From Hippopus hippopus (Eukaryota; Mollusca; Bivalvia; Cardiida; Cardiidae), in assembly GCA_946811185.2 (NCBI GenBank), contig OX328102.1, forward strand, positions 11,471,194 to 11,535,193: DNA of 64,000 nt, in the 5' to 3' direction. The notes below the pieces were generated by a model. That model made no database searches, was not told the origin of the DNA, and worked only from the letters and a program-made list of their open reading frames with translations. Positions 36,201-42,642 of this stretch are shown one piece after another. Every line of letters starts with the position of its first letter. The stretch's first letter is position 1. A program made the position numbers and the translations under genes.

Positions 36201-37310
36201 AATACGCCCCCTTGTCGTTTGTATGTATTTTACACATATTTCTTAATTAGAATGGAAAATAGTCATAACTTTATCATGTTCATATATCTTTAATATGGCA
36301 CATGTATATAGGACAGAATAAAAGAGCCATCCTCTGTGAAAGTAAACAAAAAATACAGCAACTTGGCAACCATTTACCTAGTGTTAAAAATTCATTTTTC
36401 TGCAATCAATTAACACTTTGAAATACTGTACAATAATAGATTGTGATCTTCAAAATAATTTCCATACTTTTAAACAGCATGATTAAAATTTAAATGCATT
36501 TCAACATCCACGCTGTTTACTTCTGGCCACCACTGGGTCTCTAAGTAAGGATTAATACATGATTATACATGTATTTTACCTTAATGAAAACATTAAGGTA
36601 AAAAGAAAAACTTCTGGTTGCACGCAATTTCTCCATCTGCCACCATCTTTTTAAAAAAATGGCCAACTACAAGACAAAAATTTTGTAGGAAGTGGGTAAT
36701 GAGCTAGGAAACACTGATATGTTTGACATTTACGATATGAAACTTTTTTCACATAAATTGGGGAAATTAGTAGACTCACCAACCTGGCTACGACCCCTGG
36801 CTCGACCAATTTCTTTCCGAGGATTGATGATAGTCACTGCGACAGGATTCATTCCTCTCCAACTGCTGACCATTGTTTCAACGATGATTATGTGGGAAAG
36901 CAGCCAGTGGCTTGGAAAGAAAATTGTGCGGAGTACTGGTAAAAGAGACTCCAGGAAAGCATGGATAGGTGCGCTGGCCGCCGCGATATAACTGAAATAA
37001 TGTTGAAAACAGCGTTAAACAACATACAATCAATCAGTCAATAGACTCACCAATTGGTGTGTTCATCGTCAATGATTAATAAGGTTTTACATCTATCTTT
37101 ATTGTATGTTGGTTTGGGTTGTTGTTGTTGCGAGGATGATGAAAATATTCCTCCAATTCCAGCAGTATTTTGAGATTTTGACGGAGAACTAGGAGCACTA
37201 GGAGACGGACCTCTTTTAGTGAAATTTAGTCGGGTGAAATTGAGCTCATCATCATTTCGCAGTTCTCCCTGCAGGTCCCCAGAACTGAATCTCCTCCGTA
37301 AGAAATTCAT
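16217..37310 (-). CDS. Syn: Synapsin, complete coding sequence in 13 exons
   Basis: Synapsin is a neuronal phosphoprotein that tethers synaptic vesicles to one another and to actin. Exons, minus strand: 37310-37051, 32617-32560, 29480-29389, 27924-27774, 26754-26665, 24692-24630, 24130-23988, 21951-21877, 20823-20721, 19694-19579, 18291-18129, 17151-16970, 16373-16217. They sum to 1653 nt (550 residues and stop) with every splice phase consistent. Domain A is [10 protein letters not shown] with a PKA/CaMK-type RRXS site at Ser9. Domain C, the ATP-grasp-like core, runs from about residue 76 to 390 and includes [15 protein letters not shown] Pro/Gln-rich linker follows, then domain [14 protein letters not shown]. 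The start is the first in-frame ATG after an upstream TAG. Oddities: a Gly where the family has a metal-site Glu (end of exon 9), and a SINE at the exon 1 donor. Confidence 0.97.
16596..16824 (-). mobile_element. TTAA MITE, full length
   Basis: 229 bp with both TTAAs, between synapsin exons 12 and 13. Confidence 0.92.
16970..17151 (-). CDS. Syn: Synapsin exon 12 (Gln/Pro-rich)
   Basis: 182 bases: [60 protein letters not shown] plus CG. Disordered, Pro/Gln-rich and SH3-ligand-like (PPQRPPHP), as in other synapsin C-terminal regions. Acceptor AATACAG, donor CG/GTATGT. Confidence 0.88.
17678..17890 (+). mobile_element. TTAA MITE, shares TTAA with its neighbour
   Basis: B end at 17887-17890 TTAA, which is also the B-end TTAA of the next copy. 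Confidence 0.9.
17887..18113 (-). mobile_element. TTAA MITE next to synapsin exon 11 donor
   Basis: Mirror-image neighbour of the previous copy. Its A-end TTAA (18110-18113) lies 15 bases from the exon 11 boundary. Confidence 0.9.
18129..18291 (-). CDS. Syn: Synapsin exon 11 (Pro/Gln/Ser linker)
   Basis: 163 bases completing Met, then [54 protein letters not shown]. Low-complexity linker equivalent to domain D. Placed by exact phase, strong acceptor (TCTCCAG) and composition. Donor CAG/GTTAAA is weak; a TTAA MITE begins 15 bases further into the intron. Confidence 0.85.
18697..18982 (-). mobile_element. SINE, family A, diverged
   Basis: CAGTGGCCGGTGCACCTATC marks the body; the head runs to CCAGACTTGG. 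Lies in synapsin intron 10. Confidence 0.75.
19290..19518. mobile_element. Fold-back element, GTTTAATGCATC type
   Basis: GTTAATACATCTCCATGATG left; central CATGTCAGCCTGCATAGACT palindrome at 19452-19490. Near synapsin exon 10. Confidence 0.75.
19579..19694 (-). CDS. Syn: Synapsin exon 10 (end of domain C)
   Basis: 116 bases: [38 protein letters not shown] plus AT. Matches GSSMPLIGDHQDEDKQLI...KM. Donor AT/GTAAGT. Reading through the donor gives ATG TAA, so intron retention would end the protein just after the catalytic-like core. Confidence 0.94.
19722..19943 (+). mobile_element. TTAA MITE, degraded
   Basis: One hairpin arm is replaced after the loop (GACCAACAAAAATG). Just upstream of synapsin exon 10 in gene orientation. 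Confidence 0.75.
20090..20225 (-). mobile_element. SINE, family D, degraded
   Basis: AACATTATTTCAATTAAAGC followed by CAGAAGTGTCTTGCCTGAGG. Tail repeats are lost. Lies in synapsin intron 9. Confidence 0.5.
20493..20710 (+). mobile_element. TTAA MITE, degraded
   Basis: Hairpin shortened; B end reaches to within 11 bases of synapsin exon 9. Confidence 0.78.
20721..20823 (-). CDS. Syn: Synapsin exon 9 (metal-site region)
   Basis: 103 bases: (R)[20 protein letters not shown] then [14 protein letters not shown]. The Glu of AVEAI corresponds to the calcium-contacting Glu373 of vertebrate synapsin I as I recall it. The last codon is GGG (Gly), where the family has the Glu of IIEVVGSS. Donor GGG/GTGAGC. 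Confidence 0.94.
21144..21290. repeat. Long near-perfect palindrome (fold-back)
   Basis: Arms of ~67 bp around GCC: TTTTTTCGGTGAAAGATC ... CCATCGGTAATATTTTCACG and its complement CGTGAAAATATTACCGATGG-like on the other side, with two or three mismatches. The 300 bp to its left (20830-21140) looks like the body of the same element. Lies in synapsin intron 8. Confidence 0.88.
21300..21520 (+). mobile_element. TTAA MITE
   Basis: Left TTAA present. Follows the 21144-21290 palindrome directly. Confidence 0.87.
21877..21951 (-). CDS. Syn: Synapsin exon 8
   Basis: 75 bases: (L)[20 protein letters not shown] then QMND plus AG, matching [23 protein letters not shown]. Acceptor TTTTTTCAG, donor AG/GTAACT. 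Confidence 0.95.
21993..22175 (-). mobile_element. TTAA MITE, partial
   Basis: B end with TTAA at 21993; A end incomplete. Lies 42 bases from synapsin exon 8. Confidence 0.78.
22198..22425 (+). mobile_element. TTAA MITE, full length
   Basis: Both TTAAs; arms carry the paired change TTGG/CCAA in the stem (ATTGTTGGAA / TTCCAACATT). Confidence 0.9.
22458..22680 (+). mobile_element. TTAA MITE
   Basis: Left TTAA lost, right end GGTAAAGGGTTAC. Confidence 0.85.
23387..23675 (-). mobile_element. SINE, family A, diverged
   Basis: Body and tRNA-like head recognisable (CCTGTTCTAAAGTCCTGTATGC region) in synapsin intron 7. No clear target duplication. Confidence 0.75.
23732..23953 (-). mobile_element. 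TTAA MITE, degraded
   Basis: Hairpin recognisable; lies 35 bases from synapsin exon 7. Confidence 0.78.
23988..24130 (-). CDS. Syn: Synapsin exon 7
   Basis: 143 bases: [47 protein letters not shown] plus TT. Matches the [17 protein letters not shown]...KYDVRVQKIG region. A trinucleotide repeat starts ~25 bases upstream of the exon (24155-24300). Donor TT/GTAAGT. Confidence 0.96.
24155..24300 (+). repeat. (ATG/GAG)n trinucleotide repeat
   Basis: Mostly GATGAT with GAGGAG and GGTGGT blocks, starting ~25 bases from synapsin exon 7. Confidence 0.95.
24630..24692 (-). CDS. Syn: Synapsin exon 6 (nucleotide-binding loop)
   Basis: 63 bases, phase 0: [20 protein letters not shown] plus K. Contains the ATP-contacting Lys of VVVK and the flexible HAHSGMGK loop of the ATP-grasp fold. 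Donor AAG/GTATGG. Confidence 0.96.
24968..25196 (-). mobile_element. TTAA MITE, full length
   Basis: 229 bp with both TTAAs. Closely matches 29003-29231, including the CTTCCTCTGGGTTGTAAAA tract (shared subfamily). Confidence 0.92.
25409..25614 (+). mobile_element. TTAA MITE
   Basis: Right TTAA present, small deletions on the A side. Confidence 0.85.
25655..25790 (+). mobile_element. tRNA-SINE head fragment, family B
   Basis: CTGTGTGGCTCAGTGGTTTG (A box) and TGAGTTCAATC (B box), followed by AGCAAGGCACTTCATTG. The tail is not recognisable. Confidence 0.6.
26063..26291 (-). mobile_element. TTAA MITE, full length
   Basis: 229 bp with both TTAAs, synapsin intron 5. Confidence 0.92.
26545..26612. 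repeat. Hairpin family 2 copy in synapsin intron 5
   Basis: AGACAGTGTAGATGAAAGAT / GTGCAGTCTGACCTTGATCT. Confidence 0.8.
26665..26754 (-). CDS. Syn: Synapsin exon 5
   Basis: 90 bases, phase 0: [20 protein letters not shown] then [10 protein letters not shown], matching the family's FPLIDQTFYPNHKEM. Donor ATG/GTAAGT. Confidence 0.96.
26904..27122 (+). mobile_element. TTAA MITE
   Basis: Right TTAA follows an inserted ATCTCGAG; loop changed to GTAACCGTCA. Confidence 0.83.
27393..27602 (+). mobile_element. TTAA MITE, one arm deleted
   Basis: Left arm truncated after ATTGTTGGAAAC; right TTAA present. Confidence 0.85.
27774..27924 (-). CDS. Syn: Synapsin exon 4
   Basis: 151 bases: [50 protein letters not shown]. 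The GIPSxNSLHxxYNFxDKPWV core is strongly conserved in synapsins. Donor GTG/GTGAGT. Confidence 0.96.
27958..28186 (+). mobile_element. TTAA MITE, degraded
   Basis: Lies 33 bases from synapsin exon 4; the loop contains TTCACC. Confidence 0.78.
28237..28444 (+). mobile_element. TTAA MITE, one arm deleted
   Basis: Both TTAAs; ~20 bases of the left arm and loop are missing. Confidence 0.87.
28677..28913 (+). mobile_element. TTAA MITE sharing TTAA with a half copy
   Basis: Right TTAA (28910-28913) also starts a truncated minus-strand copy that runs to ~28990. Confidence 0.85.
29003..29231 (-). mobile_element. TTAA MITE, full length
   Basis: 229 bp with both TTAAs; right TTAA shared with a partial copy to ~29355 beside synapsin exon 3. 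Confidence 0.92.
29389..29480 (-). CDS. Syn: Synapsin exon 3
   Basis: 92 bases: [20 protein letters not shown] then [10 protein letters not shown] plus AG. Matches the AEFSDLNL...VLRNGVKVVRS part of domain C. Acceptor TTTTCAG, donor AG/GTAGGA. Confidence 0.95.
29674..29904 (-). mobile_element. TTAA MITE
   Basis: Right TTAA (29901-29904) is shared with the next copy. Confidence 0.87.
29901..30184. mobile_element. TTAA MITE with two B halves
   Basis: Left half is a B end (CTTGTCCAAATTGAAAGAAT). The right half is also B-type (CATTTAAAATTTCGTCTGCC ... CGTTTGGTAAAG), with an internal duplication around AAGTGCTTTCAATTTTG. It forms a long inverted repeat. Confidence 0.75.
30286..31461 (+). mobile_element. 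TTAA MITE interrupted by the bivalve element
   Basis: A end at 30286 and B end at 31458-31461, both with TTAA. The ~950-bp element sits in the left hairpin arm. Confidence 0.85.
30364..31311 (+). mobile_element. Bivalve interspersed element with ~145-bp internal repeats
   Basis: Starts ACAAGAGGGCCATGATGGCC and ends TTGTGCTCAGGTGAGCTAAA. The interior is about six diverged units of ~145 bp, each with GACCCATTTTCAAACTTG, ATCAAGACAAACATTCTGAC and GAAAATGTGGCCTCTAG. GACGACGGACGACGG-like sequence precedes the 3' end. It is inserted in the hairpin of a TTAA MITE (30286-31461). I recognise this repeat from bivalve sequences; its transposition class is unknown to me. Confidence 0.8.
31533..31768 (+). 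mobile_element. TTAA MITE
   Basis: Left TTAA present, B end partly decayed. Confidence 0.83.
32560..32617 (-). CDS. Syn: Synapsin exon 2
   Basis: 58 bases: completes W, then [19 protein letters not shown], matching the vertebrate [20 protein letters not shown] region. Acceptor ATTTCAG, donor CAG/GTATCT. Confidence 0.95.
32788..33050 (-). mobile_element. SINE, family A, diverged
   Basis: Shares the body GGCCAGTGCACCTATCCAT and the ATTTCAGTTATATCAC tail of the reference; lies in synapsin intron 1 close to exon 2. The head is degraded. Confidence 0.75.
33241..33466 (-). mobile_element. TTAA MITE, degraded
   Basis: Hairpin imperfect (TTGTGGAGAAAGGAGAAATG); ends readable. Confidence 0.8.
33755..33930 (+). 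repeat. Serial tetranucleotide repeats
   Basis: (ACTC)n, then (AACC)n, then (AGCC)n, then (AATC)n. It follows a SINE-like tail at 33720-33750 (CTGAAATAATGTTGAAAATG), so it probably grew from that tail. Confidence 0.9.
33959..34214 (+). mobile_element. TTAA MITE with a doubled A end
   Basis: A second A end begins at about 33988, after 29 bases of a first one, so one copy sits inside the start of another. Right TTAA at 34211. Confidence 0.78.
34544..36036 (+). mobile_element. Tc1-like DNA transposon, ~1.5 kb
   Basis: Terminal inverted repeats TACTGACGTCCATTA(A/G)AAA(T/C)GCCTCATC, ~28 bp with two differences, flanked by a TA duplication at 34542-34543 and 36037-36038. It carries one transposase frame with two stops. 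It sits in synapsin intron 1, same strand as the sequence given and opposite to the gene. Confidence 0.93.
34881..35800 (+). pseudogene. Tc1-like transposase, DD34E, two premature stops
   Basis: N-terminal helix-turn-helix region ([20 protein letters not shown]), then [11 protein letters not shown] (first Asp), [13 protein letters not shown] (second Asp) and [12 protein letters not shown] (Glu). There are 34 residues between the second Asp and the Glu, as in Tc1 elements. All parts are in one frame but interrupted by TGA at 35175-35177 and TAG at 35403-35405; the latter replaces what is usually Trp. The start is uncertain. The catalytic residues survive, so this is a recently killed copy. Confidence 0.92.
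36783..37041 (+). mobile_element. 5'-truncated tRNA-SINE at the synapsin exon 1 donor
   Basis: SINE family A (reference copy 58541-58876), ending in (AATC)n. Flanked by a 12-bp duplication, TAGACTCACCAA, at 36771-36782 and 37042-37053. The right copy holds the synapsin exon 1 donor; the left copy carries an identical donor 271 bases downstream in the gene. The tRNA-like head is lost beyond the B-box side. Confidence 0.93.
37051..37310 (-). CDS. Syn: Synapsin exon 1 (domains A, B and start of C)
   Basis: 260 bases, 86 codons plus TG. Starts [14 protein letters not shown]; Ser9 in RRFS matches the conserved phosphorylation site 1. A short Ser/Pro stretch follows with SP motifs ([11 protein letters not shown]42-P-S-K fits proline-directed kinases), then QQQQ, then [13 protein letters not shown], the first strand of domain C. 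ATG context is GGAGGGATGA. Donor TTG/GTGAGT lies inside a SINE target-site duplication. Confidence 0.96.
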
Positions 37311-37390
37311 CCCTCCGTCCAAACTGCTCTTAAAGCTTGCGAACGAAATCTTGGCGGCTTCAAGCTGCACAGCAAAGAAACTAAAATCCA
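37311..37390 (-). promoter_or_regulatory. Synapsin 5' leader with possible acceptor
   Basis: The frame stays open upstream of the ATG to a TAG at 37457-37455, with no in-frame ATG. TTTCTTTGCTGTGCAG (minus strand, ending at 37365) is a good acceptor, so coding exon 1 may begin at 37364 and be joined to a distant untranslated exon. Inferred from sequence only. Confidence 0.4.
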
Positions 37391-38269
37391 ATGAAAAGCC
37401 ACCGTTCTGGTGTCCAGCCACAGTGAGCAAAGGAAGCCTTGAAGCTGTATGCGTCTAAATAGAGAACATCAGCTTTTGAAGTATGTCCCTAATTCAGACA
37501 TTTGAAATCCATATCAATTGTGCAGAATATCATCAACTATTTCTACCATCCAAAGTGCTCACATTACTCCTGTAACATGGTCCAAATTTGATGCTTATCC
37601 ATTTCTGAAAGGTTGTTTTTTCCTGTAAAGAAAAGAATATTTGCAAATTTAGAAATATGAATAAACAAAAATCATTGAAGGAAAAGTTGTAATCCCATTC
37701 TAGGAAAAGGTGTAATAAAAAGCAGTTGCCCCCTTTCTCTCAAAGCTCTTTCCATATCATTGTGGAACATGATGCAACATCACCTTAGACAACTTATAAA
37801 ACATTTTTAGAAAAGGACAGCGATATGTAAAACAAAAATTTGCCCCTTTTCCCACAATGCTTTCCATACTTTGAAAATTTTTTCTTTCCTTGTATAAACA
37901 GTTAAGACTTTTTACGCTTACGGTATATACATGTATATCACAAAAAAAATCCAACAGTTTAGATCCATACACAAGGTGCACTTTTTGTACAGTCTGATCC
38001 TGAACTGCACTATTTATAAAAGCAGCTCATGGGCTAATGGTTAATAAACATGCACAAACCAGCAGAATCACTTACATCAAACGGAGTTATTATTCCCCGA
38101 ACACAAGTTAGCACTAACGAACCTGTGAGAAATAAGCGGAACAATAACCCCTTGCAGGAACTCCGTCTAAAAGAGTCCAGTCTATAAGAAGGATATAAAA
38201 ATCTATACGCTAATCAATAGCACACAAATACAGACCAACTTCCTTGGTACTTTAACTGCTTTCCTCCCA

Positions 38270-38473
38270 GCAGACGACTTTAATCATTGTGCAGCAATCA
38301 TCTTTTGAAAATACTGTGGCAAAAGAAGAAATGGCTCAAACAAGCCATTTCTCCTTTTGCCACAATATTTTCATATGTATTTGCCTAAATTTGTATCGAT
38401 TATCCACATTTTACAAAAAAATTTTGAAAATCGTCTGCTGCAAATTCTGTTTCGGAGAGATATGTAAAGAGTT
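38270..38473 (+). mobile_element. Variant TTAA-MITE-like hairpin element
   Basis: Same plan as the TTAA MITE but with a different loop, AAATGGCTCAAACAAGCCAT, and arms GAAAATACTGTGGCAAAAGA / TTTTGCCACAATATTTTC. CGTCTGCTGCAAATTCTG replaces the usual B interior. Related tracts at 48340-48385 and 60360-60420. Confidence 0.7.
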
Positions 38474-39976
38474 CACTGAGGGAAGTCTGACAACCATTCT
38501 ATAATGTTGTATGATAGATATGCTTTGGGATAACTTGGGATGAGAACCTTTACTCGTATACGGCACTGAATACAATTATAGATCCTATTGTAGACAGCGT
38601 AGATCAAGGTCAGACAGCAAGGTCTGTGCAGTCTAATCTTGAAACCATACAGTCTAATATTTGGGAGACATTTGGACAACATTTCTATAGCATTGTAACT
38701 ATGATAGATATGCTTTGGGATAACTTGGGATTAGAATCTTCATCCTTATACAGTGCTGAATACAATTATAGATCTTGTTGTAGACAGTGTAGATCAAGGT
38801 CAGACTGCAAGGTCTACACAGTCTAATCTTGAAACTATATACTGTCTAACACTTTGGAGACATTTGGAAAACCATCCCATTGGGTTGTATGATAGATATG
38901 CTTTGGGATAACTTGGGATTAGAACCGTCATCCTTATACAGTGCTGAATACAATTTAAGATCCCACTGTAGATAGTGTAGATCAAGATCAGACTGCAAGG
39001 TCTGTGCAGTCTAATCTTGAAACTAAATCGTGTAATATTTTGGAGACATTTGGACAACCATCCAACATGTTTTATTATAGACATGCTTTGGGATAACAAC
39101 TTTACCCCTATATGGCACTGCATACAATTTTAGATCTTATTGTAGACAGTGTAGATCAAAATCAAGCTGCAAGGCATGTGCAGTCTAAATTTGAAACTAC
39201 ATGCTCTACTATTTTGAAGACATTTGGACAACCTATCCCATCATGTTGTATGATAAATATGCTTTGGGATAACTTGGGGTGAGAATCTTTACCCTGATAC
39301 AGCCCTTACAACAATTTTAGGTCCTTTTGCGAACAATTTAGATGGAGATCAGGGAAGGCATGGAATGCGCAGTCTGATCTTAGATTCATTTACTCTAATA
39401 TCAAAAAGACATTTGGACAAACATCCAACATGTTGTATGATAGATATGCTTTGGGATATACTTTGGGATGGGAGCCTTTGCCATTATATGGTGCTGAATA
39501 CAACTTTAGATTCTATTGTAGACAGTTTAGATGGAGGTCAGAATAGGCATAGAATGTGCAGTCTGATCTTAAATCTTTCTTTAATACTGTGAAGATGCTT
39601 AGACAACCATCTTATAATGTTGCATGATAGATATGCTTTCGGATAACTTGGGGTTGAATACAATTTTCAATCCTTTAGCAAATAATTCAGATGGAGATCA
39701 GCGTAGGCATGGATTGTACAGTCTGATCTTATATCTATTTTCTCTGATATTTAGGAGGTGCTTGGACAACCATTCCACATTCCATGATACTGTAGATACG
39801 CCTGTGGATATCTTGTGTGGAACTTTACCTTTGTATGGTGCTGACTAAAAGTCAAGCCCTTTTTGCAGACAGTGAAGATCCAAAATCAGACTGAATGTTG
39901 TGAGCAAGCTGATCTTGGAACTATACTGTGTGATGTTTAAGTGGTTTTAGGACAACTATCAATAATGTTATATGAT

Positions 39977-40246
39977 ATATGGCTTGCAACACGCGAAAAA
40001 GGGCATTCGGACATTTGCGTAAAGTGTCGTCTCGGATCAGCCTGCGCAGTCTGCGCAGGCTGATCCGAGATGGCACTTTACGACTACATTAGATTTTGTG
40101 CTACAGTAGACTTGTGCAAAACAGAAAATTACATAAAAACGGAAAGTGCCGTCTCTGATTAGCCTGCGCGGACTGCGCAGGCTGATCCGAGACGACACTT
40201 TACGCAAATGTCCGAATGCCCCTTTTCACGTGTTGCAGGCCATATA
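39977..40246. mobile_element. Fold-back MITE, GGCYTGCAACAC ends, in the satellite
   Basis: Inverted ends TATATGGCTTGCAACACG / TATATGGCCTGCAACACG with two inner CAGCCTGCGCAGTCTGCGCA-type palindromes. It splits a satellite unit at ATGATAT / ATATATACC. Confidence 0.88.
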
Positions 40247-40434
40247 TACCTGTATTCAGTGCTGACTACAAATTTAAGCCTTTTCATGGATAGTGAAGAT
40301 CCATAGTCAGACTGAATGTTCTGTGTATTTTGATGTTTGATCTTTACTTCTTAAGGGGTTACTTGGACAAGCATTCTATAATGTTGTGCGATAAATCATC
40401 CTCAGTAACCATAGATATGAGGTTTAATGCATCT

Positions 40435-40628
40435 CCATGATGCATTGTTACATGCATGTCATTTCATGAATTCAGAGGCAGGATGGTCCTTGGACATGCA
40501 GAAAATTAACAAATAACAAAAAAATCCTCAAAGTTTTGACCCATGTCAGCCTGCACATAATGCACAGGCTGACAGGAATCCATACTCTTTGCAGATGCAT
40601 TAGGTCTCCTTTTCACAGAGCATGGCTC
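40435..40628. mobile_element. Fold-back element, GTTTAATGCATC ends, in the satellite
   Basis: GGTTTAATGCATCTCCATGA at one end and CAGATGCATTAGGTCTCC at the other. The centre is CATGTCAGCCTGCACATAAT / GCACAGGCTGACAGG. Same family: 4245-4812, 12143-12290, 13152-13432, 19290-19518, 41838-42093, 42272-42455 and 43272-43478. Confidence 0.82.
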
Positions 40629-41487
40629 GTATGCTTTGGGATAATACAGGATAACAAGCTTGACCCTTACACAGCTATAGAGCTCAATAGAGTTTTAGGT
40701 CCTTCTGTAGACAGTGTAGATCAAGATAAGATTGCAAGATGATCTGTGCAGTCTCATTGTGGAACTGTACGTTCTAATATTTTGGAGACATTTGGACAAC
40801 CATTCAGTAATGTTCTTTGATAATTATGCTTGTAAGATACCTTGGATAGCAAACTTAAGCCTAAGAGTGCTGAATACTGTTTTTGATCCTTTTGCAAACA
40901 GTTTAGGTGGAGATCGGAGTGGGCAAGGATTGTACAGTCTGATCTTAAGTTAACTTTCTCTGATTTTTAAAAGATTCTTGGACAACCATTCCATAATGTT
41001 GTATGATAGATTATACATTGGGATAACTTGGGATAACAAGCTTTACCTTAACAGAGCTATGAGGAATTTTATGTCCTTTTGTAGACAGTGTAGATCCAAG
41101 ATCAGACTGCACTGGATACAGAGTCTAATTTTTTATCTATACTCTCAGATATTTATGAGACATTTGAAAAAGCATTCTAAAATGTATGACAGACATGCTC
41201 TAGGATACATTGTGTGGAGCTTTACTGTTATATAGTGCTTGAAACTATTTCAGGCCCTTCTGTGAATAGTCTAGATCATGATCATACTGCATAGTATCTG
41301 CAGTTTGATCTTTGATTTATACTGTCTATTAGTTTAGTGGGTGCATATGTTCTGTCTTAACAGCCTTGAGCATTGAACAGTCAATCAGATGGATGGAGAA
41401 ATAAATTGGATTTTCTCAAAGGCTACAAATACAGTTCCACTGCAAGATAAAGAGACATTTTGGCCCTAATCCAGAACAAAATAGTGG

Positions 41488-41555
41488 ACAGTGTAGATCA
41501 GAGATCAGACTGCACATTCCATGCAGTCTGATCTTGATCTGCACTGTCCACAAAA
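41488..41555. repeat. Hairpin family 2 copy beside the satellite
   Basis: GTGTAGATCAGAGATCAGAC / GTCTGATCTTGATCTGCACT with a short loop. An isolated copy ~140 bases past the array. Confidence 0.85.
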
Positions 41556-41837
41556 GCTTCTGGAGTCATCTATGGTATGGAAAGAGTTAAGTATTACAAT
41601 TTAAGCCTTAACAAAACAATTCCAAACTTTATAACAATCCTGAGGACACTGGCTTCTGAAAACTTTGTATGAATAGGTAACCAGCATTTTCTCCTTTTCC
41701 CACAGTATATTCTACCATTCCAAAGACAATTCCTATCAAATGAGCTGTATTTAATTTTTTTGTATGCAAATACGGATGTAGATCTCTTACATGTATAAGA
41801 TTATAGAAAAGAAACAGGCAAAAATATTTTTGAGTCA

Positions 41838-42093
41838 TGCTCTGGCAAAAGGGGGTTTAATGCATCTCAATGATGTACTATACCAAGTGAGTCATCACAA
41901 AATTATGGTTCCATAAAAACTATTTTGTCTAACAACCAACTGAATTTTGAAGCAAACTGGTACTTTTTATTTACAGAAAATTGATCTGAGTAGCAAAAAC
42001 ATTTGACCCAGGTAAAACCCGAGCAGACTTGGCAGGCTAACCTGGGTCAATACATTTTGCAGATGCATTAAATCCTTTTTTCACAGAACATGA
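41838..42093. mobile_element. Fold-back element, GTTTAATGCATC type
   Basis: GGGTTTAATGCATCTCAATG left and CAGATGCATTAAATCC right; inner CCAGGTAAAACCCGAGC is degraded. Confidence 0.78.
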
Positions 42094-42271
42094 CTCATTT
42101 TTGAAAGACAGCCAAAAAACCACTATGACAAAACCAAGAAACAAGAGTATCCCCAAATGCCAAAACAATTAATCAATCAGCATAATGATGGGAATTTCTT
42201 TGCTCCAGCAATAGACAGCATTATTATTTTTTACAGTTTTGTCAGAAAAGAAGCAAAAAAAAATAATCTTT

Positions 42272-42455
42272 TTGAGCCTTGCTCTGTGAAAAGGGGGTTT
42301 AATGCATCTAAATAAGCCAACAGTAAAGGTCCAGGATTCAGGATACAGCTAGTTGTTAGACACAATGGATTGTTATGGATCCATATTTATGTGATGACTT
42401 GCTTTGTGTAATGCATTGCTTTAATTCATTAACCCCCATTTACTAGAACACCACT
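42272..42455. mobile_element. Fold-back element, centre deleted
   Basis: Left end GGGGGTTTAATGCATCTAAA; the middle lacks the CAGCCTGC palindrome; right side GTTAGACACAATGGATTG and GATCCATATTTATGTGATG. Confidence 0.65.
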
Positions 42456-42537
42456 CATTTATTGTTATGGACCCTTGCTCTTTCTTGCAGAATCTCTTCT
42501 TTATAAGTTTGATAATCTTTCAACACCACAACACCAG

Positions 42538-42642
42538 CACCCGATTGTATAAATGTTGGTTAAATTTAACCACTGGGTTAAAAGTTTGATTAGAGTTTAA
42601 CCCTGGGTTAGTTTGACCAACGTTTATACAATCGGGTGCAGA
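42538..42642. repeat. Fold-back MITE, GCACCCGATTGTATAAA ends
   Basis: GCACCCGATTGTATAAATGT / GTTTATACAATCGGGTGC, inner TTAACCACTGGGTTAAA and TTAACCCTGGGTTA. About 105 bp. Confidence 0.85.

Larger units (their letters stand above)
38488..41345. repeat. Tandem satellite array, ~185-bp unit, ~14 diverged units
   Basis: ATGTTGTATGATAGATATGC recurs at about 38512, 38697, 38884, 39069, 39243, 39427, 39617 and on to ~41180 (spacing 165-190). Each unit holds a Trp-rich-looking but non-coding stretch, then GTGTAGATCAAGATCAGACT...TGCAGTCTAATCTTGAAACT, an inverted repeat homologous to the dispersed hairpin family. Two fold-back elements interrupt it (39977-40246, 40435-40628). Units diverge by roughly 10-30% by eye. 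Confidence 0.9.

Noticed and set aside
16217..37310. A TIMP gene nested in a synapsin intron
   Set aside because: Vertebrates and flies have TIMP inside synapsin, so I looked on both strands for its Cys-rich N-terminus (CxC) and NTR-domain blocks. No intron ORF resembles it; they read through MITEs, SINEs or the Tc1 element.
37311..37430. N-terminal extension of synapsin upstream of MNFLRRR
   Set aside because: The frame is open but has no ATG before the TAG at 37457-37455, and the family starts at MN(F/Y)LRRR.
38488..41345. CRISPR-like array of regular repeats
   Set aside because: Units are ~185 bp, diverged and contiguous, with no short identical repeats separated by unique spacers; the context is an animal genome.
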